From Segetibacter koreensis DSM 18137 (lineage in GTDB: Bacteria; Bacteroidota; Bacteroidia; Chitinophagales; Chitinophagaceae), in the NCBI RefSeq assembly GCF_000374045.1, contig NZ_KB893319.1:62170-126169 (forward strand): 64,000 nt of DNA. The letters run 5' to 3'. The notes beneath the pieces were generated by a model. It was given only the letters and a program-made list of their open reading frames with translations, ran no database searches and was not told the origin of the DNA. The translations under genes and the position numbers were made by a program. Positions 8,303-18,527 of the stretch are shown piece after piece (position 1 is the first letter of the stretch; each line of letters opens with the position of its first letter).

Positions 8303-9934
8303 ATGAAAAGAAATTTTATTTTATTGCTTACGGCAGTTTTAGGACTGACCGCAACACAGGCTCAATCAGATGCGGTATCTTCCGCACCTATGGTTAAGAT
8401 TTCAAATGGCACTCTTGAAGGCACAAATGAATCAGGCGTTCAATCGTTTAAAGGCATTCCCTTTGCCGCGCCACCTGTTGGAGATCTGCGCTGGAGAGAA
8501 CCGCAGCCCGTAAAGAACTGGCAGGGAGTAAGGAAAGCAGATAAATTTGGTCCCAGGGCGATGCAAAGAGCAGTATTTGGAGACATGAATTTTAGATCTG
8601 ACGGTGTTAGTGAAGATTGCCTGTATCTGAATGTTTGGACGCCGGCTAAATCTTTTAACGAAAAGCTACCGGTAATGGTTTATTTTTATGGAGGTGGATT
8701 TATTGCTGGTGATGGTTCGGAGCCCAGATATGATGGCGAAAGTTTGGCTCGTAGAGGTATTGTTACAGTTACTGTCAATTATCGTCTTACTGTTTTCGGA
8801 TTTTTTGCCCATCCCGAGCTAACTAAAGAATCTACTCATCACTCATCGGGAAACTATGGATTACTTGATCAGAGCGCTGCTTTACGTTGGGTACAACAGA
8901 ATATTTCGGCTTTTGGCGGCGATCCTAAGAGGGTGACTATAGCAGGAGAGTCAGCAGGTTCATTTTCTGTAAGTGCCCAGATGGCATCTCCACTTTCTAA
9001 AAACCTTATTGCTGGTGCTATCGGGGAAAGCGGTTCTTTACTTGGAACAAATCCCCCTGTTGCTCTATCTGAAGCAGAACAGGCAGGGGTTAAGTTTGGA
9101 AATAGCATAGGTGCTAACTCATTAGCTGCACTTCGTGCCATGTCTGCCGAGCAACTTCTCGAAGCTACAGCCAATCCTAATACACCACGTTTTTCTGTAT
9201 CGGTCGACGGTTATTTCTTTCCAAAACCACCTGTAGAAATATTCACAAAAGGGGAACAGGCGCATGTGCCCTTACTAGTCGGTTGGAACTCGGAAGAAAT
9301 GAATTACAGGGCGATTATGGGTCAGGATAAATTATCAAAAGAGACTTTCACATCGACTTTACAAAAGTTATACGGAGATCGTGCAACAGATGTCGCTAAG
9401 CTTTATTCCGGATCAACAGATGAGGAATTGGAAAAGGCCGCAACAGCTCTGTCAAGTGATAGATTTATTGGCTACAGCACGTGGAAATGGTCTGATTTGC
9501 AAAGTAAAACCGGAGGAAAGCCTGTTTATCGCTACTTATATGGTCGCCCCAGACCTGCAATGAGAGCAGAGATGGGTAATGCTGTTGCAGGACTGGCTGG
9601 AGGAGTAATTAAGGGTAATGACTCAACAGCAGTTAAAATGCCTGCTCCAAGTGGAGCAGTTCATTCTGCAGAAATTGAATACGCTTTAGGAAATCTTCCA
9701 ACAAACAGAGTGTATGACTGGCAACCTGAAGATTTTAAGGTTTCAGAAATTATGGAAGCTTTTTTCGCTAATTTCATCAAAACAGGAAATCCTAATGGAT
9801 TAGGTGTGCCGACGTGGCCTGCTATAACTGTCGGCAGTCCTGTAGAGGTAATGCATATAAACGTTGATACAAGGGTGCAACCCGATAAAAACAGGCAACG
9901 ATACCTGTTGCTTGAGAAAATTGCACACAAATAA
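8303..9934 (+). CDS. Type B carboxylesterase, secreted
   Basis: A 543-residue alpha/beta hydrolase of the carboxylesterase/cholinesterase family. The N-terminus is a signal peptide ending TATQAQ. Landmarks are the entry motif SFKGIPFAAPPVGDLRW, EDCLYLNVWTP, the oxyanion hole region YFYGGGF, and the nucleophile elbow GESAGSFSVS. The acidic residue probably lies in WNSEEMN. The catalytic His is in the APSGAVHSAEIEYALGN segment. The family hydrolyses esters, amides or carbamates; the physiological substrate is unknown. It has its own terminator at 9999. No partner genes are adjacent. Confidence 0.9.
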   Translation: MKRNFILLLTAVLGLTATQAQSDAVSSAPMVKISNGTLEGTNESGVQSFKGIPFAAPPVGDLRWREPQPVKNWQGVRKADKFGPRAMQRAVFGDMNFRSDGVSEDCLYLNVWTPAKSFNEKLPVMVYFYGGGFIAGDGSEPRYDGESLARRGIVTVTVNYRLTVFGFFAHPELTKESTHHSSGNYGLLDQSAALRWVQQNISAFGGDPKRVTIAGESAGSFSVSAQMASPLSKNLIAGAIGESGSLLGTNPPVALSEAEQAGVKFGNSIGANSLAALRAMSAEQLLEATANPNTPRFSVSVDGYFFPKPPVEIFTKGEQAHVPLLVGWNSEEMNYRAIMGQDKLSKETFTSTLQKLYGDRATDVAKLYSGSTDEELEKAATALSSDRFIGYSTWKWSDLQSKTGGKPVYRYLYGRPRPAMRAEMGNAVAGLAGGVIKGNDSTAVKMPAPSGAVHSAEIEYALGNLPTNRVYDWQPEDFKVSEIMEAFFANFIKTGNPNGLGVPTWPAITVGSPVEVMHINVDTRVQPDKNRQRYLLLEKIAHK

Positions 9935-9998
9935 ATAAAAATCTTTTTCTGGTTTTTACATGCATTTAAATAATTAGTAGTTTTTTGATGCGGTTAGC

Positions 9999-10035
9999 TA
10001 AAAGCGGCGGATAACTTTTCTATCCGCCGCTTTTA
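9999..10035 (+). terminator. Intrinsic terminator after carboxylesterase
   Basis: A perfect 15-bp stem, TAAAAGCGGCGGATA (9999-10013) with TATCCGCCGCTTTTA (10021-10035), and a 7-base loop. It separates the esterase from the glycosyltransferase gene. Confidence 0.9.
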
Positions 10036-10084
10036 TTTGGAACTTTTAAATAAGCTAATTCTTATCTTAGTTCAAATTAACTGC

Positions 10085-11623
10085 ATGGCTTTTATTCACC
10101 GCAACCGTATCGGTATCATTTTAGCCTTTATTAAATTTTTATTGCCTTATATTTTGCAACATCCAATGTATGAGTTGCACAGAGATGAAATGTTATATAT
10201 TCAGCAAGGCAACCATCTGGCCTGGGGATTTATGGAGGTACCTCCGATGCTTTCCGTATTTGCTAAACTTGCTTTATTCTTTGGAGGTAATTTCTTCTGG
10301 ATAAAATTCTGGCCATCGCTTTTTGGGGCAATAAATGTTTTTATTGTTTGTACAATGGCAGCGGAGATGGGTGGAAAAGTTTTTGCTCAATTTATTGCTG
10401 GCTTAAGCTTAATTGCAGGTGCATACCTTCGGGTTCATTTTCTTTTTCAGCCCAACTTTTTAGAAATATTCTTCTGGACTTTAAGTGCTTACATTCTTAT
10501 AAAATACATAAATACCGAGCAGGTAAAATATATTTATTACCTAAGTATTTCACTTGCACTTGGCTGGCTTAGTAAAAATTCAGTTGCTTTTTTTGCGGCA
10601 GGTGTCTTTGTTGGAATTATTTTGACAGAAAACAGGCAATTATTTTCATCAAAACATTTATACCTCGCTGCATTGGTTGCTTTATTAATTATAGCCCCTA
10701 ACCTTATATGGCAGTACAATCACAAGTGGCCTCTCGTGCATCATATGAAAGAATTGAGAGAAACACAGTTAAGATTTATAAATCCCATTGATTTTTTGAT
10801 CGACCAGGTATTGATGCACCTTCCTGTTTTTTTTGTTTGGAATGGCGGCTTAACCTGGCTTTTATCTTTTAAAGCCGGAAAATCCTATCGATTACTGGCA
10901 TGGACCTATTTAAGCATCTTGTTTTTACTTATGGTTTCAAGCGGTAAAGATTATTATACTCTTGGTGCCTACCCAATGTTATTTGCAGCAGGAGGTGTTT
11001 GGTTAGAGGAAATAACTGCTGTTAAAAGATTTTGGTTTCGCTATGTTTCTATTGCGACTATAATCTTTTTATTTATTCCGCTTATCCCTCTGCTTCTTCC
11101 TGTGTGGAAACCGGAACAGCTGGCTGACTATTATAAAAAAACTGGATTTGACAAAACAGGTTTTTTACGGTGGGAAGATTTACAGGACCATCCTTTACCT
11201 CAGGATTTTGCTGATATGATAAGTTGGAGAGAATTAGCCGGTAAAGTGTCAAAGGCTTATAAACTACTTCCTGATTCTATAAAGAATAAAACGCTTATTT
11301 ATTGTAGAAATTATGCTCTAGCTGGGGCTACAGCTTATTATGGAAAGTGCTTGCCTAAGGTAACAAGTGACAATGCCAGTTTTTTATTTTGGATGCCTGA
11401 CAAGTATGATATAAAAGACCTTCTTTTTGTTGGAAAAAACATACCGAAGAAAAATGATCTTGTTTTTCAGCAATTTGAAAAATATACAGTCATCGATAGT
11501 GTTGACATTCCCTATGCACGTGAGAGTGGTGTGAAAATAATTTTATATGAAAACGGGAACAAACAGGTAAACAAAATGATTGAAGCAGGTATTAAAGAAA
11601 AGAAAGATGAATACAGGCGGTAA
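10085..11623 (+). CDS. GT39/ArnT-like membrane glycosyltransferase
   Basis: A 512-residue multi-spanning membrane protein of the PMT/ArnT (GT-C) superfamily. The first periplasmic loop carries the signature HRDEMLYIQQGNHLAWGFMEVPP, with the Asp-Glu pair expected to be catalytic. About ten hydrophobic segments follow through residue 350. The remainder is a soluble C-terminal domain. Such enzymes transfer a sugar from a polyprenyl-phosphate donor to protein, lipid A or another acceptor at the outer face of the inner membrane. Donor and acceptor are not known here. ATG at 10085 is preferred over the TTG at 10037, which lies next to the terminator hairpin. The next gene starts 42 bp downstream and may be co-transcribed. 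Confidence 0.85.
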   Translation: MAFIHRNRIGIILAFIKFLLPYILQHPMYELHRDEMLYIQQGNHLAWGFMEVPPMLSVFAKLALFFGGNFFWIKFWPSLFGAINVFIVCTMAAEMGGKVFAQFIAGLSLIAGAYLRVHFLFQPNFLEIFFWTLSAYILIKYINTEQVKYIYYLSISLALGWLSKNSVAFFAAGVFVGIILTENRQLFSSKHLYLAALVALLIIAPNLIWQYNHKWPLVHHMKELRETQLRFINPIDFLIDQVLMHLPVFFVWNGGLTWLLSFKAGKSYRLLAWTYLSILFLLMVSSGKDYYTLGAYPMLFAAGGVWLEEITAVKRFWFRYVSIATIIFLFIPLIPLLLPVWKPEQLADYYKKTGFDKTGFLRWEDLQDHPLPQDFADMISWRELAGKVSKAYKLLPDSIKNKTLIYCRNYALAGATAYYGKCLPKVTSDNASFLFWMPDKYDIKDLLFVGKNIPKKNDLVFQQFEKYTVIDSVDIPYARESGVKIILYENGNKQVNKMIEAGIKEKKDEYRR

Positions 11624-11665
11624 GACAATCCGTGCTAATTTTACACTTATCAATTATCGCTACTA

Positions 11666-12085
11666 ATGAGTTTTGAAAATAAAAGACCACTGAGAGTTTT
11701 AGTGGCAAAAGTGGGCCTTGACGGGCATGACCGCGGTGCTAAAGTCATTGCAACTGCTTTACGTGATGCAGGTATGGAGGTGATCTATACGGGGCTGCGT
11801 CAGACTCCTGAAATGGTAGTAAATGCGGCGCTACAGGAAGATGTCGATGCTATAGGTATAAGCATTCTTAGTGGAGCGCATATGACTATTTTTCCAAAAG
11901 TGGCAAGACTGATGAAAGAAAAACAGATGGATGATGTATTGCTTACAGGAGGAGGCATTATACCTGAAGAAGACATAAAGGTATTAAATGAAATGGGTGT
12001 TGGAAAGTTGTTTCCGCCAGGCACTTCTACCAGTGAAATTGCTTTTTATATTCAGAACTGGGTAAAAGAGCATCGATCATTTTAG
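11666..12085 (+). CDS. B12-binding small subunit of an acyl-CoA mutase
   Basis: A 139-residue stand-alone cobalamin-binding domain. The DGHDRG motif (DxHxxG) supplies the histidine that ligates cobalt. It is followed by the SILSGAH and [12 protein letters not shown] segments of the Rossmann-like B12 fold. In methylmalonyl-CoA mutase MutB this domain is fused to the catalytic barrel; here it is separate, as in split-subunit isobutyryl- or 2-hydroxyisobutyryl-type mutases and archaeal mutases. The large subunit is not in the window. The enoyl-CoA hydratase downstream fits an acyl-CoA pathway but follows a terminator. It may instead be the partner of a distant mutase gene. Confidence 0.85.
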   Translation: MSFENKRPLRVLVAKVGLDGHDRGAKVIATALRDAGMEVIYTGLRQTPEMVVNAALQEDVDAIGISILSGAHMTIFPKVARLMKEKQMDDVLLTGGGIIPEEDIKVLNEMGVGKLFPPGTSTSEIAFYIQNWVKEHRSF

Positions 12086-12151
12086 AGGGAATAGTATGTA
12101 TTGAACGCTCATTGAAGCACTCTTCGTCTTTGACCTAGACGCAGTAAGTTC

Positions 12152-12174
12152 AATAGCAGGAACGCTATTTTTTT
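12152..12174 (+). terminator. Short intrinsic terminator
   Basis: AATAGC (12152-12157) pairs with GCTATT (12164-12169), followed by a run of seven T. A wider inverted repeat, GTATTGAA (12098-12105) and TTCAATAC (12184-12191), encloses it. Confidence 0.65.
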
Positions 12175-12227
12175 CATCTAATATTCAATACTTCTAACTT
12201 TCCACTACATAATCAAAATCCTGTCAT

Positions 12228-13004
12228 ATGTACCAAACTCTTCTTACTTCTTTAGAAAATCACATTTTTGCTATAACTATTAATCGTCCTGATAAGTTAA
12301 ATGCTCTCAATCACTCAGTGATGCAGGAACTAAGCGAAGTATTTGATGAAGTACAAAAAAATGCGGCAATAAAGTCCGTGATCATTACGGGTGCAGGACC
12401 TAAATCGTTTGTAGCAGGTGCAGATATAAGCGAATTTCTGGAATTGTCAGTGGATGAGGCGAAAAGCCTTGCTCAAAAAGGGCATTCCGTTTTTAAGAAA
12501 ATAGAAAATTGCCCTAAACCTGTAATTGCAGCTGTAAATGGTTTTGCCTTAGGTGGTGGAAACGAACTGGCGATGGCATGTCATTTCAGAATAGCAAGTG
12601 ACAATGCAAAGTTTGCCCAGCCGGAAGTCAACTTGGGTATAATTCCCGGGTACGGCGGCACGCAAAGACTTGTTCAACTAATTGGGAAAGGGCGTGCTAT
12701 AGAAATGATGATTTCTGCAAAAATGATTGATGCTAATACTGCGTTGGAGTACGGGCTGGTAAATTATGTAGTGCCACAGGAAGAATTATTAAATAAAGCG
12801 AAATCAATTTTAGCAGAAATAAACTCAAAAGCGCCGCTAGCTATTGCCAGGTGCATAGAAGCAGCCAACTCAGTTTTTGATGAAACAAGAAATGGCTATG
12901 AAATAGAAATCACTGCCTTCGGATATTGCTTTGGAACCGAGGATATGAAAGAAGGAATATCTGCTTTTTTAGAGAAGCGGAAAGCCAACTTTACAGGAAA
13001 ATAA
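12228..13004 (+). CDS. Enoyl-CoA hydratase/isomerase
   Basis: A 258-residue crotonase-family protein, normal length. The oxyanion-hole strand FVAGADISEF lies at residues 61-70. The second motif, GFALGGGNELAMA, holds Glu113. PEVNLGIIPGYGGTQRL holds Glu133. Both acid residues used for water addition across a 2-enoyl-CoA double bond are present, so hydratase activity is likely. The protein probably acts in fatty acid, amino acid or related CoA-ester breakdown. The start is ATG at 12228. The stand-alone mutase subunit upstream and fumC downstream are compatible with carbon catabolism, but each has its own spacing and terminator. Confidence 0.9.
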   Translation: MYQTLLTSLENHIFAITINRPDKLNALNHSVMQELSEVFDEVQKNAAIKSVIITGAGPKSFVAGADISEFLELSVDEAKSLAQKGHSVFKKIENCPKPVIAAVNGFALGGGNELAMACHFRIASDNAKFAQPEVNLGIIPGYGGTQRLVQLIGKGRAIEMMISAKMIDANTALEYGLVNYVVPQEELLNKAKSILAEINSKAPLAIARCIEAANSVFDETRNGYEIEITAFGYCFGTEDMKEGISAFLEKRKANFTGK

Positions 13005-13137
13005 GTTCAACTATCCATTTGACTAAAGGAAATTATTATAAAATGCCCCAATTTTTTTAATTGATACATTTTCTACAAATGCTTTCTGAATTGCTTTATA
13101 CTACCTTTGAAAGCCATTAATCATAAAAAATCGTCAT

Positions 13138-14538
13138 ATGGATTATAGAATAGAAAAGGATACAATGGGCGAGGTAAAAGTTCCTTCGCAAGTTTACTGG
13201 GGGGCACAAACCCAGCGCAGCATCGAAAACTTTAAGATAGCGCAGGATATAAACCGGATGCCTAAAGAAATAATAAAGGCTTTTGCTTACCTTAAAAAAG
13301 CTGCAGCTCTTACTAATTTAGAGGCCGGCGTTTTATCAAAAGAAAAAAGCGACCTAATTGGCCAGGTTTGTGATGAAATACTGGCAGGCAAGCTTGATGA
13401 TCAATTTCCTTTAGTTGTTTGGCAGACAGGCAGTGGTACACAAAGCAATATGAATGTAAATGAAGTAATTGCTTACCGTGGGCACGTAATAAAAGGCGGA
13501 CAGTTAACTGATAAAGAAAAATTTCTTCATCCTAATGACGATGTAAATAAATCGCAGTCATCCAATGACACTTTTCCCACGGCTATGCACATTGCTGCAT
13601 ATAGAATTCTCGCAGAAGTAACCATTCCGGGTATAAAAAAATTAAGAGATACACTTGCTGAAAAAAGCAAACAATTTATGCATGTGGTTAAGATAGGCCG
13701 CACCCATTTTATGGATGCAACGCCTCTTACACTTGGTCAGGAAATCAGTGGGTATGTGAGTCAGCTAGACCATGGCTTAAGGGCCATTAACAATAGTTTA
13801 CCCCACCTGACAGAGCTTGCTCTTGGAGGAACAGCTGTCGGTACAGGGATTAACACGCCGAAGGGATATTCTGAAAATGTAGCAAAGCATATCGCACAGC
13901 TTACAGGGTTGCCTTTTATAACTGCTGAAAATAAATTTGAGGCACTTGCGGCCCATGATGGAATTGTAGAAGCTCATGGAGCGCTAAAAACTATTGCTGT
14001 TAGCCTCATGAAGATTGCCAATGATATACGCATGTTGTCTTCCGGCCCTCGTAGTGGTATTGGTGAAATTTTTATTCCTGACAACGAACCCGGTTCTTCT
14101 ATTATGCCAGGTAAGGTTAATCCTACTCAGTGTGAGGCGTTAACGATGATATCGGCGCAGGTTTTGGGAAATGACGTTGCTATAAACGTAGGAGGAGCCA
14201 TGGGTCATTTTGAATTAAATGTTTTCAAACCGGTCATGATTTTTAACTTTTTGCACAGTGCAAGGTTGATCGGTGACGGATGTGTAAGTTTTAATGATAA
14301 ATGTGCAATAGGCATACAGGCTATTGAAGCAAATATTAAAAAACATGTAGATAACAGTTTAATGCTTGTTACAGCATTAAACACAAAAATTGGTTATTAC
14401 AAAGCAGCAGAGATTGCACAAAAGGCTCATAAAGAAGGAACTACATTAAAAGAAATGGCGGTTAAGCTTGGTTATGTAACTCCGGAAGAGTTTGACCAAT
14501 GGGTGATACCTGGAAATATGGTAGGAGAATTGAAATGA
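13138..14538 (+). CDS. fumC: Fumarate hydratase, class II
   Basis: A 466-residue member of the fumarase/aspartase superfamily, the normal class II length. It interconverts fumarate and L-malate in the citric acid cycle without an iron-sulfur cluster. Visible motifs are [14 protein letters not shown], the catalytic His region [16 protein letters not shown], and the signature [15 protein letters not shown]. The N-terminal [16 protein letters not shown] is typical of FumC. The start is ATG at 13138. A hairpin terminator follows at 14625. The class II aspartase is the main alternative, but the motif details favour fumarase. Confidence 0.96.
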   Translation: MDYRIEKDTMGEVKVPSQVYWGAQTQRSIENFKIAQDINRMPKEIIKAFAYLKKAAALTNLEAGVLSKEKSDLIGQVCDEILAGKLDDQFPLVVWQTGSGTQSNMNVNEVIAYRGHVIKGGQLTDKEKFLHPNDDVNKSQSSNDTFPTAMHIAAYRILAEVTIPGIKKLRDTLAEKSKQFMHVVKIGRTHFMDATPLTLGQEISGYVSQLDHGLRAINNSLPHLTELALGGTAVGTGINTPKGYSENVAKHIAQLTGLPFITAENKFEALAAHDGIVEAHGALKTIAVSLMKIANDIRMLSSGPRSGIGEIFIPDNEPGSSIMPGKVNPTQCEALTMISAQVLGNDVAINVGGAMGHFELNVFKPVMIFNFLHSARLIGDGCVSFNDKCAIGIQAIEANIKKHVDNSLMLVTALNTKIGYYKAAEIAQKAHKEGTTLKEMAVKLGYVTPEEFDQWVIPGNMVGELK

Positions 14539-14624
14539 CGGTGAGGAAGGATAATACCGCATTAGTTGTATTAGGTGTAGATATTCATCGTTAACAATTA
14601 TACGTGACTTTATTAAAAATATAT

Positions 14625-14653
14625 AACCGCTTCTTTCATCGAAGTGGTTTTTA
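14625..14653 (+). terminator. Hairpin terminator after fumC
   Basis: AACCGCTTC (14625-14633) pairs with GAAGTGGTT (14641-14649) with one G-U pair, followed by five T. Confidence 0.75.
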
Positions 14654-14751
14654 ATTAATTGTCCAAAATCATCTTATATCATTTCTATCATGATGCTGCA
14701 AATATTATCAGAACTTTTTTAAAATTTCTTCCTGGTATTACTAATAAAATA

Positions 14752-14788
14752 AAAACAGGCTGCCTCATTTTTTGAAACAGCCTGTTTT
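14752..14788 (-). terminator. Intrinsic terminator after infB
   Basis: On the - strand an 11-bp stem (AAAACAGGCTG with CAGCCTGTTTT) is followed by TTTTATTTTATT. It lies 19 bp past the infB stop codon and ends the rimP-nusA-infB transcript. Confidence 0.85.
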
Positions 14789-14806
14789 GCTTTAAGAGAG
14801 ACTATA

Positions 14807-17800
14807 TTACAAGGTTCTCTTTACTTCTTCTTCCTCAAATGCCTCAATTATATCACCAACTCTCAAATCATTGTAGTTTTTAATAGTGATACCGCACTCC
14901 ATATTGTTAGCAACTTCTTTCACATCATCTTTAAAACGTTTAAGTGAACCTAATTCTGCACTTGCGCCTTCACCTTTAGGATATTCAACTATACCATCAC
15001 GTATGATACGGACTTTTGAATTTCTAAATATTTTACCATCTAATACCAGGCATCCTGCAACAGTTGCTTTATCAAATTTATACACCTCTTTCACCTCGAC
15101 ATTTGCAGTTATCTTTTCCTGGTATTTAGGTTCAAGCATACCTTCCATTGCACTCTTCAGTTCATCAATGGCTGTGTAGATGATTGAATATAGCTTAATT
15201 TCCAGACCTTCATTCTCGGCTACCTTGGCAGCCTGGCTTGACGGCCGTACGTTAAATCCTATTAAGATAGCATCAGAAGCGGTAGCGAGGTTAACGTCAC
15301 TTTCAGATATTTGTCCTACACCTTTGTGAACAACTCTTACAGCAATTTCTTCTGTAGATAATTTTTGCAGCGAGTCGCTCAACGCCTCTACAGATCCATC
15401 AACGTCACCTTTAATAATCAGGTTCAGCTCTTTGAAGTTACCAAGAGCCAGACGGCGGCCTATCTCATCAAGGGTAATATGTTTTCTTGCACGCAAACCT
15501 TGTTCACGTAAAATTTGAGAACGCTTTGTTGCAATATCTTTTGCCTCAGCCTCATCATGGTATACCCTGAATTTCTCACCGGCCTGCGGCGCACCATTTA
15601 AGCCGAGCACAAGGACAGGAGTAGACGGAGGAGCTTCTGTCAATCTTTGATTTCGCTCATTAAACATAGCTTTAATCTTACCATAATATTGTCCGCTTAC
15701 CATAATGTCACCCTGGTGCAAAGTCCCGTTTTGAACCAGCAATGTTGCTACGTATCCACGTCCTTTGTCAAGAGAGGCTTCTACAATAGTTCCGCTTGCT
15801 TCACGCTCAGGATTTGCTTTTAAATCAAGTATTTCTGATTCAAGCAGGATCTTTTCAAGTAAGAGGTCAACATTCAAACCTTTTTTTGCACTGATTTCCT
15901 GGCTTTGATATTTACCACCCCAATCTTCTACAAGTATATTCATACCTGATAGCTGCTCATAGATTTTTTGAGGATTTGCTCCTTCTTTATCAATTTTGTT
16001 GATTGCAAAAATCATAGGAACATTTGCAGCTTGTGAGTGACTTATTGCCTCTCTTGTTTGCGGCATAACCGCATCGTCTGCAGCAACAACTATTACGGAA
16101 ATGTCAGTAACTTTTGCACCTCTTGCACGCATAGCTGTAAATGCTTCGTGACCTGGTGTATCTAAAAAAGTCACCTTTTTACCTGTGGCAGTTTTTACTT
16201 CGTATGCTCCGATATGTTGGGTGATCCCTCCGGCTTCTCCCGCAACCACGTTGGCGTTACGAATATAATCGAGCAATGAAGTTTTACCATGGTCAACGTG
16301 TCCCATAATGGTAACAATCGGAGCTCTTGATTGCTGCAGGTTTTCATCATCGTCCTCTTCTTCTTCCTCTTCCATTTCTGCCTGGGCCTCCATGTCTATA
16401 AATTCAACATCAAAACCAAATTCACCTGCAACAAGTTCTATCACTTCTGCATCCAATCGCTGATTTATAGAAACCATAATACCAAGCCCCATACATTTAC
16501 CAATGACTTCAGCAAAACTTACATCCATCAGGTTAGCTAATTCGCTTACACTGATAAATTCGGTTACTAATAGCTTGTTATCTTCTCCTTCATGACCTGC
16601 CTGGTCTGCAACTCCATCTCTTTTTGCCTTGCGGTATTTAGCCTTCAAGCTTTTGCCGCGTCCTGATCCACCGGCTAGTTTAGCCTGTGTTTCGCGAATT
16701 TTATCCTGAATTTCTTTTTGATCTATTTCTTTATCTTCTCTTCGTTTTTCAGAAGATCGAGGACCAAATCTGTTGCCCGCGCCATGTTGTTGTGATGGGT
16801 GTGCAGGCCGGTTACCTTGTCCGGATCCTGGTGCCTGACCAGGCCGATTGAATCCACCACCTGCGCCTTGGGTCCCTGCAGGACGGTTGAAGCTTCCTGG
16901 ACCACCACCCTGGGCGCGTTGTTGCGCCCCAGGTAATTCTGAAGACCTTGGACCAAAACGGTTATTCGGCCCTGTTCCAACTGGGGGTTGTCCCTGGAAC
17001 TGACCAGGAACAGAGCGCTGCTGTTGTTGAATGCCCTCTCTGTTTGGCTGTTCTGCGCCTTTGCGATCAACCGGTATACGTTTACGCTTACGCTTTTCCT
17101 GGATGCTTTGCTTAGGACGCGTGTCAGATTCAACAGGTAATTGGATCTTACCTAAGATTTTAGGCCCTTCAATTTTATCAGCTTTTATATTTGATAATAC
17201 TGGAGCATTCTCAAAAGATGCAGCCGGAGCCAACGGTTGAGGCTGAGCCTGCGGTTGAATTGGCTGTTGGGGCTGTACCTGTTGTACCGATACCGGGGGT
17301 TTAACAAAAGGTGCTACAGGATGCGCTTGCGGTTGTGTTGCCGGCTGCTGACCAGTTTGCTCTTTTGCAACTGGTTCAGTTAACGGTTTTTTTGGCTCTA
17401 TCGGTTTCTTTACACCTTTTTTTGGACGTGTAGAAGAGTCTATTGAAGAAAGGTCGATTTTAGTAATAACCTTTGGACCTTCTATTTCCGGAGCTTCAAT
17501 TTTAAGTGCAACACGTTGTTCCTCCTTAACTGTCTCTTGTTTAGGAGCCTCTATATTTTTACTTTCTTCAGCTATTACAGGTATAACAGGAGGTTCTGTT
17601 GTAACTGGACCCGGCGCAATTGGTTCGGCGGCCTGTATAACAGGTTCTTCCTCGGCTTCATTTGCGATTGGCTGCTCCTGTAATGGTGCCGGCTGAACTT
17701 TAATTTCCGGTTCTGCAGGTTGCTGTATCTCCGGCTCGTGCACTTCTTGCACAGGCTGTTGCTGTGGCTCTGCAACAGGTTCGGGTATTTTTGTTTCTGC

Positions 17801-18136
17801 AACCGGCTGTGGAACAGGTTCTGGTGCCGGTTGAGGAGCGGCAACGGGTTTTGGTATATCCCTTTTATTGAAGAGAATTTCTTCTTCGTCACGTTTTTTA
17901 CGACCTTCCTGCTGAACTCCTTTTGGAATCTCAACCAGGTCAGCTTTATTTTTGGCTACCTTGTCGCCTTGAAACTGGTGCTGAAGTGAGCGGTACATAT
18001 CTTCGCTCAGCTTTGCCGTAGGTTTCAAATCGTCACGGTTAAAACCTTTCGCTACCAAAAAATCTACAATGGTATCCTGACCAACATTAAACTCTTTGGC
18101 TGCTGCTAATAATCTCGGTAATTTAAGTTCTAACAT
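14807..18136 (-). CDS. infB: Translation initiation factor IF-2
   Basis: IF-2 is the GTPase that brings initiator tRNA to the 30S subunit and joins the ribosomal subunits. At 1109 residues it is long for the family. The extra length is a low-complexity Pro/Gln/Glu-rich region (about residues 75-480) ending in a Gly/Arg/Asn-rich stretch. An IF2-N fold is at residues 1-55, and a second IF2-N near 520-580. The GTPase begins near residue 605 with GHVDHGKTS and has LDTPGHEAF and NKID motifs. Domains II-IV and the fMet-tRNA-binding C-terminus follow. It is the last gene of rimP-nusA-infB. A 391-bp gap precedes it. Confidence 0.97.
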   Translation of the reverse strand: MLELKLPRLLAAAKEFNVGQDTIVDFLVAKGFNRDDLKPTAKLSEDMYRSLQHQFQGDKVAKNKADLVEIPKGVQQEGRKKRDEEEILFNKRDIPKPVAAPQPAPEPVPQPVAETKIPEPVAEPQQQPVQEVHEPEIQQPAEPEIKVQPAPLQEQPIANEAEEEPVIQAAEPIAPGPVTTEPPVIPVIAEESKNIEAPKQETVKEEQRVALKIEAPEIEGPKVITKIDLSSIDSSTRPKKGVKKPIEPKKPLTEPVAKEQTGQQPATQPQAHPVAPFVKPPVSVQQVQPQQPIQPQAQPQPLAPAASFENAPVLSNIKADKIEGPKILGKIQLPVESDTRPKQSIQEKRKRKRIPVDRKGAEQPNREGIQQQQRSVPGQFQGQPPVGTGPNNRFGPRSSELPGAQQRAQGGGPGSFNRPAGTQGAGGGFNRPGQAPGSGQGNRPAHPSQQHGAGNRFGPRSSEKRREDKEIDQKEIQDKIRETQAKLAGGSGRGKSLKAKYRKAKRDGVADQAGHEGEDNKLLVTEFISVSELANLMDVSFAEVIGKCMGLGIMVSINQRLDAEVIELVAGEFGFDVEFIDMEAQAEMEEEEEEDDDENLQQSRAPIVTIMGHVDHGKTSLLDYIRNANVVAGEAGGITQHIGAYEVKTATGKKVTFLDTPGHEAFTAMRARGAKVTDISVIVVAADDAVMPQTREAISHSQAANVPMIFAINKIDKEGANPQKIYEQLSGMNILVEDWGGKYQSQEISAKKGLNVDLLLEKILLESEILDLKANPEREASGTIVEASLDKGRGYVATLLVQNGTLHQGDIMVSGQYYGKIKAMFNERNQRLTEAPPSTPVLVLGLNGAPQAGEKFRVYHDEAEAKDIATKRSQILREQGLRARKHITLDEIGRRLALGNFKELNLIIKGDVDGSVEALSDSLQKLSTEEIAVRVVHKGVGQISESDVNLATASDAILIGFNVRPSSQAAKVAENEGLEIKLYSIIYTAIDELKSAMEGMLEPKYQEKITANVEVKEVYKFDKATVAGCLVLDGKIFRNSKVRIIRDGIVEYPKGEGASAELGSLKRFKDDVKEVANNMECGITIKNYNDLRVGDIIEAFEEEEVKRTL

Positions 18137-18527
18137 TCAATATTTTTATTTGTCGATAGGCATCATTTCTTGCAATGTTGCCCGAAAGTAATCCTAAGTT
18201 TCATCCAAAAGCTATATTTTTTATAGGGCTTTTCTTGTTATGGATTTTACTTTTTGTTCCCGTTTTCGTGGTTAGCAGAAACTTTATTTATAGACTAACA
18301 ACTTTATTCATCAAACACAGTAAATGTAACCTTTAAAGATTAGATTTAATTACAAAGCTCTTAAATAAAGATTTTTTTATATTAAAAACTTTTCAAGCTT
18401 GCATTCCTGCTTTGGTTAATCAAAATGAGTAAATCTCCTAAATAGATAATAGAATGTCGAACGGAGCGTCGCAACCGGAGCTGAATAATCTTTTCAAATG
18501 CCGGTAACAAAAGCTCTTTATACTTAA
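18137..18527. other. Gap between nusA and infB, no gene
   Basis: The 391 bp between nusA and infB contain no convincing ORF. They hold one copy of the GAACGGAGCGTCGCAAC element (18459-18475) and an imperfect hairpin at 18207-18233 (AAAAGCTATA with TATAGGGCTTTT). The - strand also has TACTTTCG, one mismatch from the -7 consensus, about 50 bases upstream of infB. The gap is larger than usual inside this operon, so infB may have its own promoter. Confidence 0.5.
18459..18475 (+). repeat. Dispersed intergenic element, copy 1
   Basis: GAACGGAGCGTCGCAAC. The identical 17 bases occur again at 39650-39666, also between genes. Flanking bases differ apart from a preceding GT(C/T). Confidence 0.6.
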
